Source: Ambrosia x helenae (lineage: Eukaryota > Streptophyta > Magnoliopsida > Asterales > Asteraceae). From it: a DNA stretch of 64,000 nt. Below the pieces are notes generated by a model that saw only the letters and a program-made list of their open reading frames with translations, was not told the DNA's origin and did no database searches. Of the stretch, positions 1 through 10,800 are shown one piece after another (position 1 is the stretch's first letter; each line of letters begins with the position of its first letter). A program made the translations under genes and the position numbers. The stretch spans positions 9,137,618 through 9,201,617 of the forward strand of contig CM061231.1 of NCBI GenBank assembly GCA_030844895.1, written 5' to 3'.

Positions 1-1130
1 TAAGGGTCAGAAGGCAACTTACAAATGCGTAAATCTTTTTCAAAGTTTAATACATAAACAAATGTGTGACAATGAGCAATTTACACATATGTAAAATAGA
101 CACTAACACATGTGGAAAACAACCGAACAAGGAAAACTAGGACCAAAAGACAGTGAACAATTTACATATGTGTAAAACAACTTAAAAATTTAATCCAAAA
201 ACAAATAGGTGACAACAAGCAATTTACACATGTGTAAAACAGAGGCTTACACGTGTGTAAACAAACAATTGAACAAAACTAGACACTTACACATGTCTAT
301 ATCAGTTGGAAAAGTATAATTCAGAAACAAATAAGGGATATAAGGTAATTTGCTCATGCATAAGTCGCCTTCAATGTTTAATCCAGAAACAAATATGTGA
401 CAGCAAGTAGTTTACACATGTATAAAACAGGCATTTACATATGTGTAAAAAATACAATTGAACAAAACTAGACACTTACAGATGTGTAGATAAGCTGGAA
501 AAGTGTAATTCAGAAACAAATAATGGACAGAAGGCACTTTACACAAAAAAAGCATTTACACATGTGTAAAACAAACAATTTAACAAAACAAGAAAAACAA
601 ACCTCATCACATAATATTATAACATTGAAATAATAAAGTGTAACTGTAATTCAAACATTAATAAATATTCAAATTCAAACAAAATGTTATATGTTTAAAA
701 TCCTAGTACATGAGCACCTTACTCAAAAATAAAACTAGGGATATAAAAACGAAGCTTCATTCAATATCAATATCTTCATCTTCTTCGCTATCTTGATCAC
801 TAATGCTCTTTCATCACAATGACTACGTTCATATATTTGCTTTTTTTTTTTGAAGGGCAGTTCCGAGAATCATGGTATGAAATTTTGCCAAATAATTTGC
901 ACTTCCTTTTATTCTTATTGACTTTAACCTTCGCTTTCTCCCCCGGACCACTCAAATGACGAGCTATATTATAATCCAGAAACAAATTAGTGACGGTGAG
1001 CAATTAGTGGGTAAAACAAGCACTTAAACATGTGTGATATAACTTAACATAGGTAAAATATAAATAAAAGACATTGAACAGTTTACACATGTGTAAATCA
1101 GCTGCAAATGTGTAATCCTGAAACAAATGG
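1..1130. repeat. Degenerate array of a palindromic TTTACACATGTGTAAA motif
   Basis: The stretch repeats, at irregular spacing of roughly 60-190 bp, a block reading about 'cagaaacaaata.gtgaca' followed by 'gcaatttacacatgtgtaaa'. The core TTTACACATGTGTAAA is a perfect 16-bp palindrome and appears intact or with one or two changes more than ten times, for example near 222, 553 and 1081. No convincing coding frame exists; a 67-codon minus frame at 800-1003 looks accidental. The same palindromic core occurs in the small TIR element at 28131-28537, so the array may derive from terminal or subterminal parts of that type of element. The left boundary is outside the window. Confidence 0.7.
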
Positions 1131-1461
1131 TATGAACTCTTAATCCATTTTCAACATAAACTCAATGAATACAATGGGAACACCGATGATGTCTGAAACT
1201 TGCTGCTAGTTTTTTACCCTCTTAGTCGCCTTGTTGCATCGTAATAAGCACGTGCCACATCTTTTGCAGTATCAAACATTCCTAGTAAGCATACACCCTA
1301 TCATCAATAAAATTTGTAAACGAGTGAGTTAGATAATGAATGGAGAACATGAAATGATATGTTGAATACTCAAACTAATTTGGCTTATGGGCATTAACAC
1401 TTCACTATGGCTAACAATACTCAAACTTTAATTTTGGATTATTATTTAAACTTTATTGTTC
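1131..1461. other. AT-rich spacer, nothing recognised
   Basis: No coding frame, terminal repeat or RNA-like structure was seen in this stretch between the palindrome array and the hAT-type element. Confidence 0.5.
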
Positions 1462-1469
1462 GACTAAGC

Positions 1470-2131
1470 TAGGGCTGTACACGAGCCGAGTCGAGCCGAG
1501 CCAGGCTTAGCTCGAGCTCGAGCTCGAACTTAAACGAGCCAGCTCGGCTCGGCTCGTTTTTTTGGTCGAGCTGAAAAGTCGAGCTCGAGCTCGGCTCGTA
1601 AATGTTTGAGCCGAGCTCGAGCTGGCTCGAGCCGAGCTCGAGCTGGCTCGAGCCAGCTCGTTATTTTATTATTATTTTTTTATAAATATTTATAAAATAA
1701 AAAACAAAACAAAAATAAAATAAAATTACACATATACATGTATATTTTTTTATTTTTCTAAGTTAGGGTTTATTAGAATATGAAGAGGTGAGGTAGATAG
1801 GTAGTATGAGCGGGGCTTTCAAAATTTGAATTTTAGAATTGCGTTTGCAGCCAAAATATATTACTTTCATCTATATATTAATTACACATACACAAGCCTG
1901 AGTCGAGCCATATGTCGAGCCATCGAGCCGAGCCACGAGTCGAGCCATCGAGCCGAGTCACGAGCCGAGCCACGAGCTGAACACCCCTGGCTCGAGCTCG
2001 GCTCGATCACAAAACGAGCCGGCTCGGCTCGGCTCGAAAACAAAACGAGCCTTTTCGAGCGAGCTATTTTCGAGCTTTTTTCGAGCGAGTTTCGAGCGAG
2101 CCTCGAGCCGCGAGCTTTTTGTACACCCCTA
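1470..2131. mobile_element. hAT-type MITE filled with GAGCCGAGCTCGAG-like motifs
   Basis: The 662-bp element begins TAGGGCTGTAC and ends GTACACCCCTA, giving an 11-bp terminal inverted repeat with one mismatch. An exact 8-bp target duplication, GACTAAGC, lies at 1462-1469 and 2132-2139; 8 bp is the hallmark of hAT transposition. Both subterminal zones (about 1482-1660 and 1894-2120) are dense in the self-complementary words GAGCTC, CTCGAG and GGCTCGAGCC; the centre is AT-rich. It has no transposase; the 103-codon plus frame across the right half is only the motif array read as protein. It needs a hAT transposase from elsewhere. Confidence 0.9.
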
Positions 2132-2139
2132 GACTAAGC

Positions 2140-2960
2140 ACATAAACGTAAATAGTTTAACTACCAAAAAAACATGATAAGTCATCAAATGGTACAAAAA
2201 ATAAACAAAAAAAACAGTAACAAGTAATTGAAAAGGCCAATTGATACCCAAAAATCATAACATCCTAAACTCCATGCATCCTAACAAGTGCTTCATCAAA
2301 AACCAATCTTACACCTCAACAACCCAAATTTTTGGATACTTAGAATACAAAACCGTCGACATCACAACACAATGCCTAAGCATTTCGTCGAACACATAGC
2401 GTGCATCACCCATTTTTTCAAACAAACAATACATCATCATCAAAATGTTACCCACAAACCTATCAAACACAAAACCCAATTTAGATATACATCATCATCA
2501 TTTGTTTTAGGTTAATCCCTATCATATATTTTAGGTCAAACTATGTAATTATTGTATGAATCTTCATATGAACATATGATGCATATCATATGTTCAGAAT
2601 ACACATCATTAGAAAAATAAACAAGCAGATCGAAGTCGTGATTGAAGAATACACACATATGATACAAATTAATGAATTGATAAAATCAAATCGTTGAATA
2701 AAAGACGAGTGAAGCGACCTGTTATTGGAATGGGCGAATATCATAGAAGGAATCCTTGATGTTGAGTTAGAATCCAACCCCAATCAGAAACGAATGAAGA
2801 TACCTGTAATTCATGATCTAAGATCGTGACTAAAACCCTAATTCTTGATAATATGAATGAGAACCAGGATGTTTGATGGCTAGTAAAGAAAGAAGATTGG
2901 TAAATTACCAAGTTACCCTTCTCATTAAAATAAGATGGGGATAAATGAATGGTTAAGATT
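2140..2960. other. Spacer, no gene recognised
   Basis: Short frames of 60-75 codons exist on both strands, but their composition follows local AT richness and none shows a motif. No element boundary was found. Confidence 0.4.
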
Positions 2961-3010
2961 TGTTCTCATGGTTCTCATAAAAGATGGGTGTTCTCGTTTA
3001 AACCCTCCCC
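2961..3010. mobile_element. Isolated right end of a (TA)n-targeting MITE
   Basis: The stretch carries TTCTCATGGTTCTCATAA, then GTTCTCG, then ends AAACCCTCCCC directly against a (TA)n tract. Its reverse complement matches the end of the complete element at 28131-28537 (GGGGAGGGTT, then repeated GAGAAC). No left end was found within 600 bp, so this is a truncated copy. Confidence 0.55.
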
Positions 3011-3028
<18 letters not shown>

Positions 3029-3048
<20 letters not shown>

Positions 3049-3501
3049 TCATTTGAGAAGAATTTCAATTTGAGAAGAAAAAGAAGAAAGAACATTAAAT
3101 ACTTTAACTCATTTCACATTAATTATTCAATTAATTACTTTTAAGTATTTTATATTACACACATCAAAACTTGTCCTACACATATCAAAATTCATCCTAT
3201 ACACATCGAAATTGTCATACTTTTATCCTACACATATCGAAAATATCATTAGGTTTATCCTACACATGTAGAAATTCATCCTACACATACCGAAATTTAT
3301 CCTTCACTATAAATTATCTTTTTTTTAAAGATATATATTTAAAAAAAGAATTATGATTTCATTTATTTAACTAGTTTATAGGAGTTACAAAAACTTAAAA
3401 ATTTATTTAACATTAAATACAACTATTAAATTGAAGATTTCTATTGGTTTAAATTTATTCTTTTTCTTCTTACAAGAAAACTTCTTCTCATTTGAACTCT
3501 C

Positions 3502-3504
<3 letters not shown>
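3029..3504. mobile_element. (TA)n-bounded MITE with GAGAAG-rich inverted ends
   Basis: About 476 bp between two (TA)n tracts (3011-3028 and 3505-3547). The left end reads GAGATCATTTGAGAAGAA and the reverse complement of the right end reads GGAGAGTTCAAATGAGAAG, followed on both sides by a further AAGAAGAAAAAGAA-like block, so imperfect inverted repeats extend about 45 bp. The interior holds 'CCTACACAT.TCGAAAT' repeated about five times (3171-3300). No protein is encoded. The superfamily is not certain because a TA duplication cannot be told from the (TA)n target. Confidence 0.6.
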
Positions 3505-3551
<47 letters not shown>

Positions 3552-3832
3552 CTCAAAATAGTTAACTATTACATTCATTTTTCAACAAAAACAACTCTTG
3601 TAACTTTATATTTTTCCCACAATATAAAAGTTACACTTTTAACTCAAACTTTCACAAATCATTTTCCACCGTTTTAATTAGCAAAATATCTTTCCAACAC
3701 AGTGTACTTTACAAAACTACACATTCCCCAACACACTGTTAGAAAATGACAAGTTTTACACAGACTAGTAAACTTTTTTAAGTCAAAATTCACATTATGT
3801 GGTAAAAAAATGTTGGCAGAGTGGTATATATA
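3505..3832. repeat. (TA)n microsatellite and AT-rich spacer
   Basis: A pure TA run occupies 3505-3547. The rest, up to the solo LTR, has no recognised content. Bases 3828-3832 (ATATA) are the left target duplication of the solo LTR. Confidence 0.7.
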
Positions 3833-4861
3833 TGTCACACCCTCAAATTCCACGTGCGGGGTTTTACCGCGAGGCGCGTGACACATCAGGATCTCAGTCA
3901 ACGGTCACAATAAGCCACAACCAGATGTAAAAGATACATAGACCAAAACACAAGTTAATAACATAAAACCGACAGCGGAAGCTTTTAAATCATGTTTACA
4001 ACCCAATAAAGTAAATATGCCTTAAATAGTTTAACCCTTATGAAACCAAGACTCTAGACGCCGTGTAAGACTCCGTGCGCCTAATTCCATATGCAGCCAC
4101 CTTAGCGACCTAAGAAAACATGCCAAAAATGTCAACATATTATGCTGGTGAGTTCACAGGTTTTTATAAAATGTTTCATAAGTTCCAAAGATCATCCATG
4201 TTACTACTATGTTATGCAACGTTAGTTAGACGTCAGTTTCGAATACAACTACGGTTGGAAAACCATTACTAAACGAACCAACACCAGACTGCCCAGACTG
4301 TTTGGGCTACCGCCATCGACGGTAGACCCGAGACTAGAGACAATATACACCCGACTGGCCTCCAGCCGTCGAGTGGGGTTTGTGAGTCCCCAATAGATCT
4401 ATCCATATTTCTCTCGTTGTGCAACCCTCACATTCATGGTTTCCCATGGGACTTAGTGCAACTTCGTATAGTAATCTAAAGTAAACATGATCTTTATAAA
4501 TCCAAGTAAGTAGCATGTTTCTCCCCCAAAAGTAAAACTAGTAAAAAGTGGGGATGTGACACTCCCCTTAGTTTGCGTACTTCAATGACAAGAATATCAA
4601 CACAACAGATAGTTCCAACTAATGGCGACCCATCATAAAGTTTGTATAAGTGTTGTGACTACTACCCCGTGGGTTAACTAGTCCCCGATTGCCCAGATCA
4701 TGACTAAGTATGTTTAAAAACGTGTTTGACTGTTGACCCGACACACCGGACAGACCTGACATCCCGTTGGTGACCCATTACATCAATTAATCAAGTATAT
4801 AAGGTTAACACACAAGAATCATGCATAAAACACTTAGTTCACATAAAAAATCGCACGTATG

Positions 4862-5075
4862 CAGTCGTAGGGTCGAATTAGTGAATTATCTGACTAGTTC
4901 GACCCATTTACAAGTTGGTTCGACCCCCATGATGCATATTTGTCATATATACAAGTTCATTCGACCTAAAACATGTTTATTCAACCCTAACATATGTTAA
5001 TTCGACCTAAATCATGTTCGTTCGACCCCACGATTGGTCGAATGGGTTTCCAGGTTCGACCCTCATCAGCCCATT
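4862..5075 (-). repeat. TTCGACC motif cluster inside the solo LTR
   Basis: About ten copies of TTCGACC or its complement GGTCGAA lie in some 200 bp, spaced 15-35 bp. The same motif recurs next to the TATA box at 5895-5920 and 17578-17625. In the related LTRs the equivalent zone instead holds TAATCGCC and ACTCGCC words. A cis-regulatory role is an inference. Confidence 0.65.
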
Positions 5076-5860
5076 TCACATAAAACGCACCAAATCGCAT
5101 CTAAACAGTCCGAAAACATCACGAAACACCATGAATCACAGCAGTCAAGTATCATTAACCTATCCCACAAAACCCTACCGTTTTTATCCCGAAATTAGTC
5201 CGTTTTGCAACTTACCAAAAATGGCAAATTATGGAAATGTCACATCAATGCATGTAAACTTTACCCAAAATGGAAACTTGTCGAAATCACTCAACAATCA
5301 GCTCAATATGCTCAGTTTATCATGTATATGAAAACCCCTAATCATTTCATTAACAATAACATCATGAAGAAACCCTAGATCTAACACAAAATCCCCAAAA
5401 TGGGCAAAACATCATCATCCAACAACTTGTAACCTAAGACAATCATAAACCATCATCTATAACAGCCCTAGATCATTTTTATAACATCTAAACAACATTC
5501 AATCATCAAACCACATAATACACATCATTAAACACCATTACCACATATTATTTTGTATAAAAACTCATGTTAAATGATGAGGTTTTGTTTAGAAAGATGT
5601 TAGAAATGTTTTTATTCATGAAAACCATCTTAGAAGAGATCTGGACCTTTGGGGTTTGATAAAAACGAATAAAAAAAATGCTTGAAAAGGGTTTTAGATC
5701 AAGAACACACCTTAGATCTTCTCTTGTTTATGATATAGAAGGTGTTTGTAGGTTAGATTATGAAAAACAAGGTCAAAAACTCCTCCCTGGGTGTTTAAGG
5801 TTGAGAGAGCACTTAGAGGCATTTAGGGTTTGTGAAATGATAAAAAATTGCAAAGTATGG

Positions 5861-5870
5861 TATTTATACC
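5861..5870 (-). promoter_or_regulatory. LTR TATA box
   Basis: The minus strand reads GGTATAAATA, at the position equivalent to the CTATAAATAC boxes of the related LTRs at 22001, 26889 and 30202. The Copia insertion begins 51 bp upstream of it in the sense direction. Confidence 0.6.
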
Positions 5871-5920
5871 CCATCTTCATTCGCACCCTGCAGGGGTCGA
5901 ATGAAGATCAAATAGGGTCG

Positions 5921-6638
5921 TGTTGGATCAGTTTGCTCTTGTTTGCTAAGTAAGAACTTGCTATCTTGACACTTAAGTGTTTAGCAAGTCCTTGTAAATC
6001 AGATTATAAGCACAGCGGAATGTTATAAGTTAAAGCAACACTTTTTATGCAAAGGCAGAGTTATAACTCCCCCTTGATGTTTGAAACTAATAAATGACAA
6101 AGTATTTATTATGAATCTAAGTTGTAAATGAGAATTAGATACTTAGAGAGATTCACAATAAATACAGAAATGGAATATAACAATGAGAGTGTTTGAAGGA
6201 TTTTTCTGTTAAAAATCAATATCTAAAATAGAAGGTTGAAGCCTTCTATTTATAGACGATTACATGCATGTATCTTGCCTGAAAAGCAAGCACAGAAACT
6301 CCAGTGACAAGTTGCACAAGTTGCAACATTGAAAGAAACAAATAAAGCTAAAAGTAATATTAAACAACAAACTACTGATGCAAAAAGGCGGTGGGAAATA
6401 TCTTCTGCTAAGTGCTGATGAAGGACAACTACTGAAGAGTAGTTTTGTCTTCAGTACTTCTGAAGTGAACTTGTCTGGTTTGGACTTCAGAACTTCTGCA
6501 ACTTCAGCACTTCTTCATATCTTCTAATCAGCAGTTTCTTGTCTTCTTTTCAGTACTTCTATACTTAGCCAAAAATGACAGAAGTGAATTAGACTAAGGT
6601 TTACAAAAGTGGTTTCACCAATCCTCTTTGTCCTAACA
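5921..6638 (-). repeat. 3' LTR of the Copia element
   Basis: On the sense (minus) strand it runs TGTTAGGACAAAG to GATCCAACA, with 5'-TG and CA-3' ends. It is the same length as the copy at 16860-17577 and appears identical. The stretch 6390-6560 is rich in the words CAGTACTTCTGAAG, ACTACTGA and CAGCAGTTT, which recur through the whole element. Confidence 0.95.
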
Positions 6639-6649
6639 ATCTCCCCCTG
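6639..6649 (-). promoter_or_regulatory. Polypurine tract of the Copia element
   Basis: The sense strand reads CAGGGGGAGAT directly against the 3' LTR. This purine-rich run is the expected primer for plus-strand DNA synthesis. Confidence 0.85.
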
Positions 6650-6679
6650 GATTGATGAAGCCAAAACCTTACTAATTCC

Positions 6680-8648
6680 TTATGTGTTTCTTCTGTCTTG
6701 AACAATCTTCCATATCTCTTTGTACATGGTGTTCTTGAGCTGGTTGTACTGATCATCAGATAGAGATCCTCTCTGTGGTTCTAGATGTTGAATTGTGAGC
6801 AGGTCTTGTGTTGACAGTTTCTTCAGATCACTGATCTTCTTGTAAGCCCTGCTTGAGAAGTCTCTTCTTGTCAACAGTACTGAGTTGTTATCAGTAAGTG
6901 ACCATCTGATGATAGGGATCTTTGACTTGTTAAAGTCAGAAGAATAGGGAACCAGACTTGTCCCTTGGGTTGATGGTCCTGAGTGCTGGATGTCTTCAGT
7001 TTCAGATAGCCTCAGGTGGGATTCTCTTCCTTGTTGTTGTTGTTGCATACCAGGCATCTGAACAGTTGGGAGATGGTGTTCAGTCACTACTTTGGTATGC
7101 AGCTTTTCTTTGATTGTCTTTTGTATTTGATAAGCAAAAGTGGAAGGATCCCTGAACTGTGTTAACAGAGGTTTCTCCTCAATGTCAAAATCTGAATGGA
7201 CTATTGAGCTTCCCTCAAGTAGTACCATTTTGAAATCAGTTTTGACATTGTCCTCTGTCTTCTTCTTCTGAGCAGCAGATCTTCTAGATACACCAGAAGT
7301 TCTAACTACTGATCTTGAAGGATCAGCAGTTTGAAACTTCTCAGGATTTGCAGCCTTGGCAGCCAAGTATTTTCTATATGTATCCATTAGTCTTTCTTCT
7401 TTCCATCTGGATACAGAGGCTTTTGAACCATATCCTTCTGCTACTAGCTCTTCTATTATCTGGGCTCTCTTGGCCTTTCCATCTTTGCTTGTGGCCAGTT
7501 TGTCTGCAAGCAGTTGTGCTCTTCTTGTCAGCTCTTGCATAGAGAGTCCTTTGAGTGTAAAGGCTTTAGTCTTGCTGTTCTTGGTAATATAAGACACCAG
7601 TTGTTGTCTTTTATCCTGTTCAGCAATCTCATCAAGGCTAGCCTGCCTTTGTAGTTCAGCTGCATAAGCCTGAAGTTTTTCTTCATGGCTTAAGTCCAAA
7701 TCATCCCTTTCTTCCAGAGATTTCCAAATCTGATCTTCTCTGGCCTTCTTGTTGGCTGCAATTAAGCTCTTCTCTAATAGTTCAGCTGATTGAGAGATAG
7801 GAGAAGGGTTTAATACAGTCATTGTAGTAACAGATGTAGGCCTGATGGGATCAGATGTTGGTTGGATGGGAGCAGTGGTTCTGGAAGGTTCAGTTGTTTG
7901 AGGTTGGGAAGTGTTAACTTCTGATGTGCTGACAACTGCTGATGGTTTGTCAGCTACTGAAGGATTGTCTTCAGTACTTTCTGATTCTTCATCAGAAGTT
8001 TGGTCATCAGAAGTTTCTTCATTACACCTTAGGGAATCTTCAGAACTTTGGGTCTCATCTTCTTTCTCAGCAGCTTCAATTTCTTCAATTGAGACACCAA
8101 ACTGTTTGGCCAATTTTTCTTTCCTGGCCTGATCTTTCAGATCTCTTTCAAGGAGTGCCACTCTTGCCTTTACTCTGGCTTGGAATGACTCCTTAGGTTC
8201 CCTGATCTTCTCCCCCTTTTTGGATTCATCAATTTTAACCCTTGAAGCAGAGGGTTGGGAGAAGTGTCCTTGAAGATGAGCAATCTGCTGGCTGTTGTAG
8301 TCTATTTTGTTGGACAGATCGTTCATCTTGGTTTTAATCACTCCAAATTGGTTCTTGATGGACAGCTCCAAGTCAGCTGTATATGTTTGGAAGTGATTCC
8401 TGATGAGTGTATTCATCATGTGGTACAGGGGACCCTCTGGGCTGCATAGCTGGTTCAGGTCTATGCTTGCTTGCCCAGGGAATTGGGTAGGCATTTGCTG
8501 TGAAGGGGGTGTTTTTGGGAGATCCTCTTGTTGTACAGAGGATGCCACTCTAGGGGTTTTAGGGATTGAGTGGACTTTAACCTGTGCAGAGGTGACTGGC
8601 TTCTTGAGCCTGGATACCTTTTGCAGCAGGACCTTCAGAAAGTGCCGT
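6680..8648 (-). CDS. Env-like region, C-terminal segment (about 640 codons)
   Basis: A long acidic, Ser/Thr/Gln-rich frame ends at 6680, just before the polypurine tract. The frame is open from about 8648 and continues the segment at 8577-9068 after a one-base shift, probably in the A4 run at 8619-8622. Counting from 8548: about 130-200 is very acidic (Glu/Ser/Asp) and about 250-400 is Lys/Glu/Ala-rich with likely helix or coiled coil; no signal peptide or clear membrane segment was seen. Its position after RNase H is that of the Sirevirus 'env-like' gene, but nothing in the sequence shows an envelope function. The product is unrecognised beyond that. Confidence 0.7.
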
Positions 8649-9068
8649 CAATTCAGTAGTTTTGAATTGTGAAACATCATCCAAACTAATGGAATCATCT
8701 GAATCCCTGATGTTGCCCTCAGTGAGGACTGTCTCAGTTAAATCATGAGCTGAGCCCAACTCAGTTCTCTCATGAACCTCTGTTTCTTGGTACTGAGGAT
8801 TTCCTACTTCAGGCATTAAGCCTTCATCAGTAGTTGCCACATCTGAGGTCTTAGCTATGTTACTTCTGTCCTCAGATCCACCACTGGGTGGTAACTGAGT
8901 AGTAGCAGCCTCAGATGCCCCAAGAGTCTCTAAAATTGGGCTTAAAGACTCTGGTCCACCCTCATCTCTTGGGATAGGGCTAGTGATGTCCACATCCATG
9001 TCTGATGTAGTAGTTATGTCCCCTGTTTTGTTGTGGTTGATGGGGACTGACATGATCAGATGGGACAT
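8577..9068 (-). CDS. Env-like region, middle segment
   Basis: A 163-codon acidic, Ser/Thr-rich frame lies between the N- and C-terminal segments and overlaps both in other frames (8980-9068 and 8577-8648). Both overlaps contain a homopolymer where one extra base explains the shift: the A4 or G4 run at 9020-9029 and the A4 run at 8619-8622. I read the three frames as one broken ORF of about 1,190 codons. Splicing is less likely because no intron-sized gap exists. Confidence 0.65.
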   Translation of the reverse strand: MSHLIMSVPINHNKTGDITTTSDMDVDITSPIPRDEGGPESLSPILETLGASEAATTQLPPSGGSEDRSNIAKTSDVATTDEGLMPEVGNPQYQETEVHERTELGSAHDLTETVLTEGNIRDSDDSISLDDVSQFKTTELTALSEGPAAKGIQAQEASHLCTG

Positions 9069-10179
9069 TCTCTTTTAGCCCAGAGAGAAGTTTGGCAATT
9101 TCTATTGCCTCTTGTTCAGAAATTTGTGGGGATGGTTCAGTAGTTTGGGCAATAGGTTGTTGTTCAGCAGTTTCAAAAGAAGAGTGTGTTTGATATGTTT
9201 TTCTAAGTCTTTTTCTTTTGAAGTGAACAGATATGGGTGCTCTTGGTGGGGTTTGAGATGGATGAGACTGAGAGGGTGTTTCAGTCTCAACAATTTGAAG
9301 AGCAGAATGCTCAAGAGCATGTTCAGGCATCTCAACCTCCTGAACAGCTTTTCTTTTGGGTTGGTGGGTTGCAGTTTTTGTTGGCTTGGGCTTTTTGGCT
9401 TTTGGTGGTGTGAGTTTGGAAGATGTGGGCTTCAGGGGGACTTGTTGTTGTTCTCCCTGATCATCTTCTGGCCAGGCAGCCGGTTTGTTAAGTCTTGAGT
9501 ATGCTTGTGATGTTAAAGGGTTTAAAGTTGAAATTTTTCCCACAAGCACCTCATTACCCAGTTCCCCTATTATGCATTGCATAATGAACCTTGGGTACAA
9601 CAAAAACTTTTTCTTGGTATTATTGTGATGTAACACCAACTCATTGAAAAACAGTTTTGATGCCCTGAATTTAGTTTCATTCACAATGGAATGAAATATT
9701 GGTTGAAAAGTGGAGGGCATCTGGTCATAAGACCCTGTTTTTGGACTCAAACACATAATTATATAATGAAACAAAAGTTTGTATTTTGGTTCAAAATATT
9801 TTTTGAATATTGTAACATGGGAGAGAGTACCTTGATAACCACACTCAGTCATGGTTAGATGAATATCTTTGTTAGCAACATGGTCAGGGGCAGCTACATC
9901 ATCCAGACCCAGTCTTGTTGCTAGTGTGGCCGGTGTGATGGTCAGTTGTTTCCCTTTTATCTTTGAGTTGAGGGAAATGACCTCACCACCCATTGTAACC
10001 GTCTCAGCATTTGCCCAGAACTCATTCAGAGTTTCAGTGTGAATTGGTGGGTTAATTGTGAGAGCAGTAAAGTATTGGGATTTGACGACAAGATCAATGA
10101 TCTCATCGTATTGGGACCAGCCTTCTTGTTTTTCAAGAAAGGCTCTTTGATTGTGTCCCTGTTTTAGAACTAGAGCCAT
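8980..10179 (-). CDS. Env-like region, N-terminal segment (longin-like ORF family)
   Basis: A 399-codon frame starts with ATG at 10179, about 620 bp after RNase H. Residues 1-215 form a compact domain with the pattern 'ALT.NP.I....L.EFWA.A' near 56-77 and 'LATRLGLDD' near 108-116; the rest is Pro/Lys/Gln-rich and basic, then acidic. From memory this domain matches ORFs of Asteraceae Copia elements that are often mis-annotated as synaptobrevin/longin-like proteins. Function unknown; a structural or envelope-like role is only by position. The last residues before the stop are probably out of frame. Confidence 0.75.
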   Translation of the reverse strand: MALVLKQGHNQRAFLEKQEGWSQYDEIIDLVVKSQYFTALTINPPIHTETLNEFWANAETVTMGGEVISLNSKIKGKQLTITPATLATRLGLDDVAAPDHVANKDIHLTMTECGYQGTLSHVTIFKKYFEPKYKLLFHYIIMCLSPKTGSYDQMPSTFQPIFHSIVNETKFRASKLFFNELVLHHNNTKKKFLLYPRFIMQCIIGELGNEVLVGKISTLNPLTSQAYSRLNKPAAWPEDDQGEQQQVPLKPTSSKLTPPKAKKPKPTKTATHQPKRKAVQEVEMPEHALEHSALQIVETETPSQSHPSQTPPRAPISVHFKRKRLRKTYQTHSSFETAEQQPIAQTTEPSPQISEQEAIEIAKLLSGLKENVPSDHVSPHQPQQNRGHNYYIRHGCGHH

Positions 10180-10800
10180 TGTGGTTTGGGTGTTTGATCG
10201 AACAGTGAATTTTGCAGGTTTAGGTTTTGAGAGAGTTTTGAGAGAGAAGGAGGGATATTTGTGAGTTTAAAAGGATAAGTGTGTAGAAAAGGTATTTATT
10301 TGGAGTTTTAACCGCTTGAATCTTCTTTATTAGAAGTTTTAAAACCGCCTTTGGTTAAAAATCTCTTTATTCATAACTTCTGAAGTTTATTTTATCAGAA
10401 GTTACACACTTTTTCAGAAAATTATCCCATACTGATGATTTTTGTTCATCAGTACTTTCTCTCATACTGATTTTTGTTTAATCAGTACTTTGTTTTTCAG
10501 AAGTTTTGTTGCAGACTTTTGTCATTTGTAAGTGGAAACCAGAAAAAAGATGGAAAAGGTTAACTTGAAATCCACCAAGGTAAACAGGATGGAATCAAGG
10601 ATGGAAAAAGGAAAAAGAAAATTTTTCATTTTGATTCCACCATGGTAAACAGGATGGAATCAAGGATGGAAAAAGGAAAAAGAAAATTTTGATGCATAAC
10701 AGTAGTGATTGATGTAGAAGTTTGATGTAGAGTTGGGTAGAATCAAGTGTTAACTTGGATTCTAACTGATATGCAAAGCAAAAAAAAATAAAATAAACAC
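10180..10800 (-). other. Non-coding spacer between RNase H and the env-like ORF
   Basis: This holds a 64-bp direct duplication (10571-10634 and 10635-10692, each with 'AAACAGGATGGAATC' and a run of GGAAAAAGAAAA) and a cluster of AGAAGTT and ATCAGTACTT words (10360-10510) like those in the LTR. It may contain the promoter or splice acceptor for a separate env-like transcript; nothing decisive was seen. Confidence 0.6.

Larger units (their letters stand above)
3833..5920 (-). mobile_element. Solo Ty3-type LTR, left part (split by the Copia insertion)
   Basis: The LTR starts TGTCACACCCTC on the plus strand and continues at 17583, ending GGGTGTCACA at 18030; ATATA flanks both outer ends. Without the Copia insertion it is about 2.54 kb. 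Shared blocks (the start, 'accgcgaggcg.gtgaca', 'gtgagttcacaggtttt', 'ggcctcca.ccgtcgagtgggg') tie it to the LTRs at 19797 and 24681 and to the inverted one at 29867, so sense transcription runs on the minus strand. No internal region or second LTR accompanies it, as expected after LTR-LTR recombination. Frames within it (for example 5014-5331 and 5678-5953) are not credible genes. Confidence 0.88.

Noticed and set aside
5014..5953. Two plus frames of 105 and 91 codons
   Set aside because: They are antisense readings within the solo LTR and have no motif.
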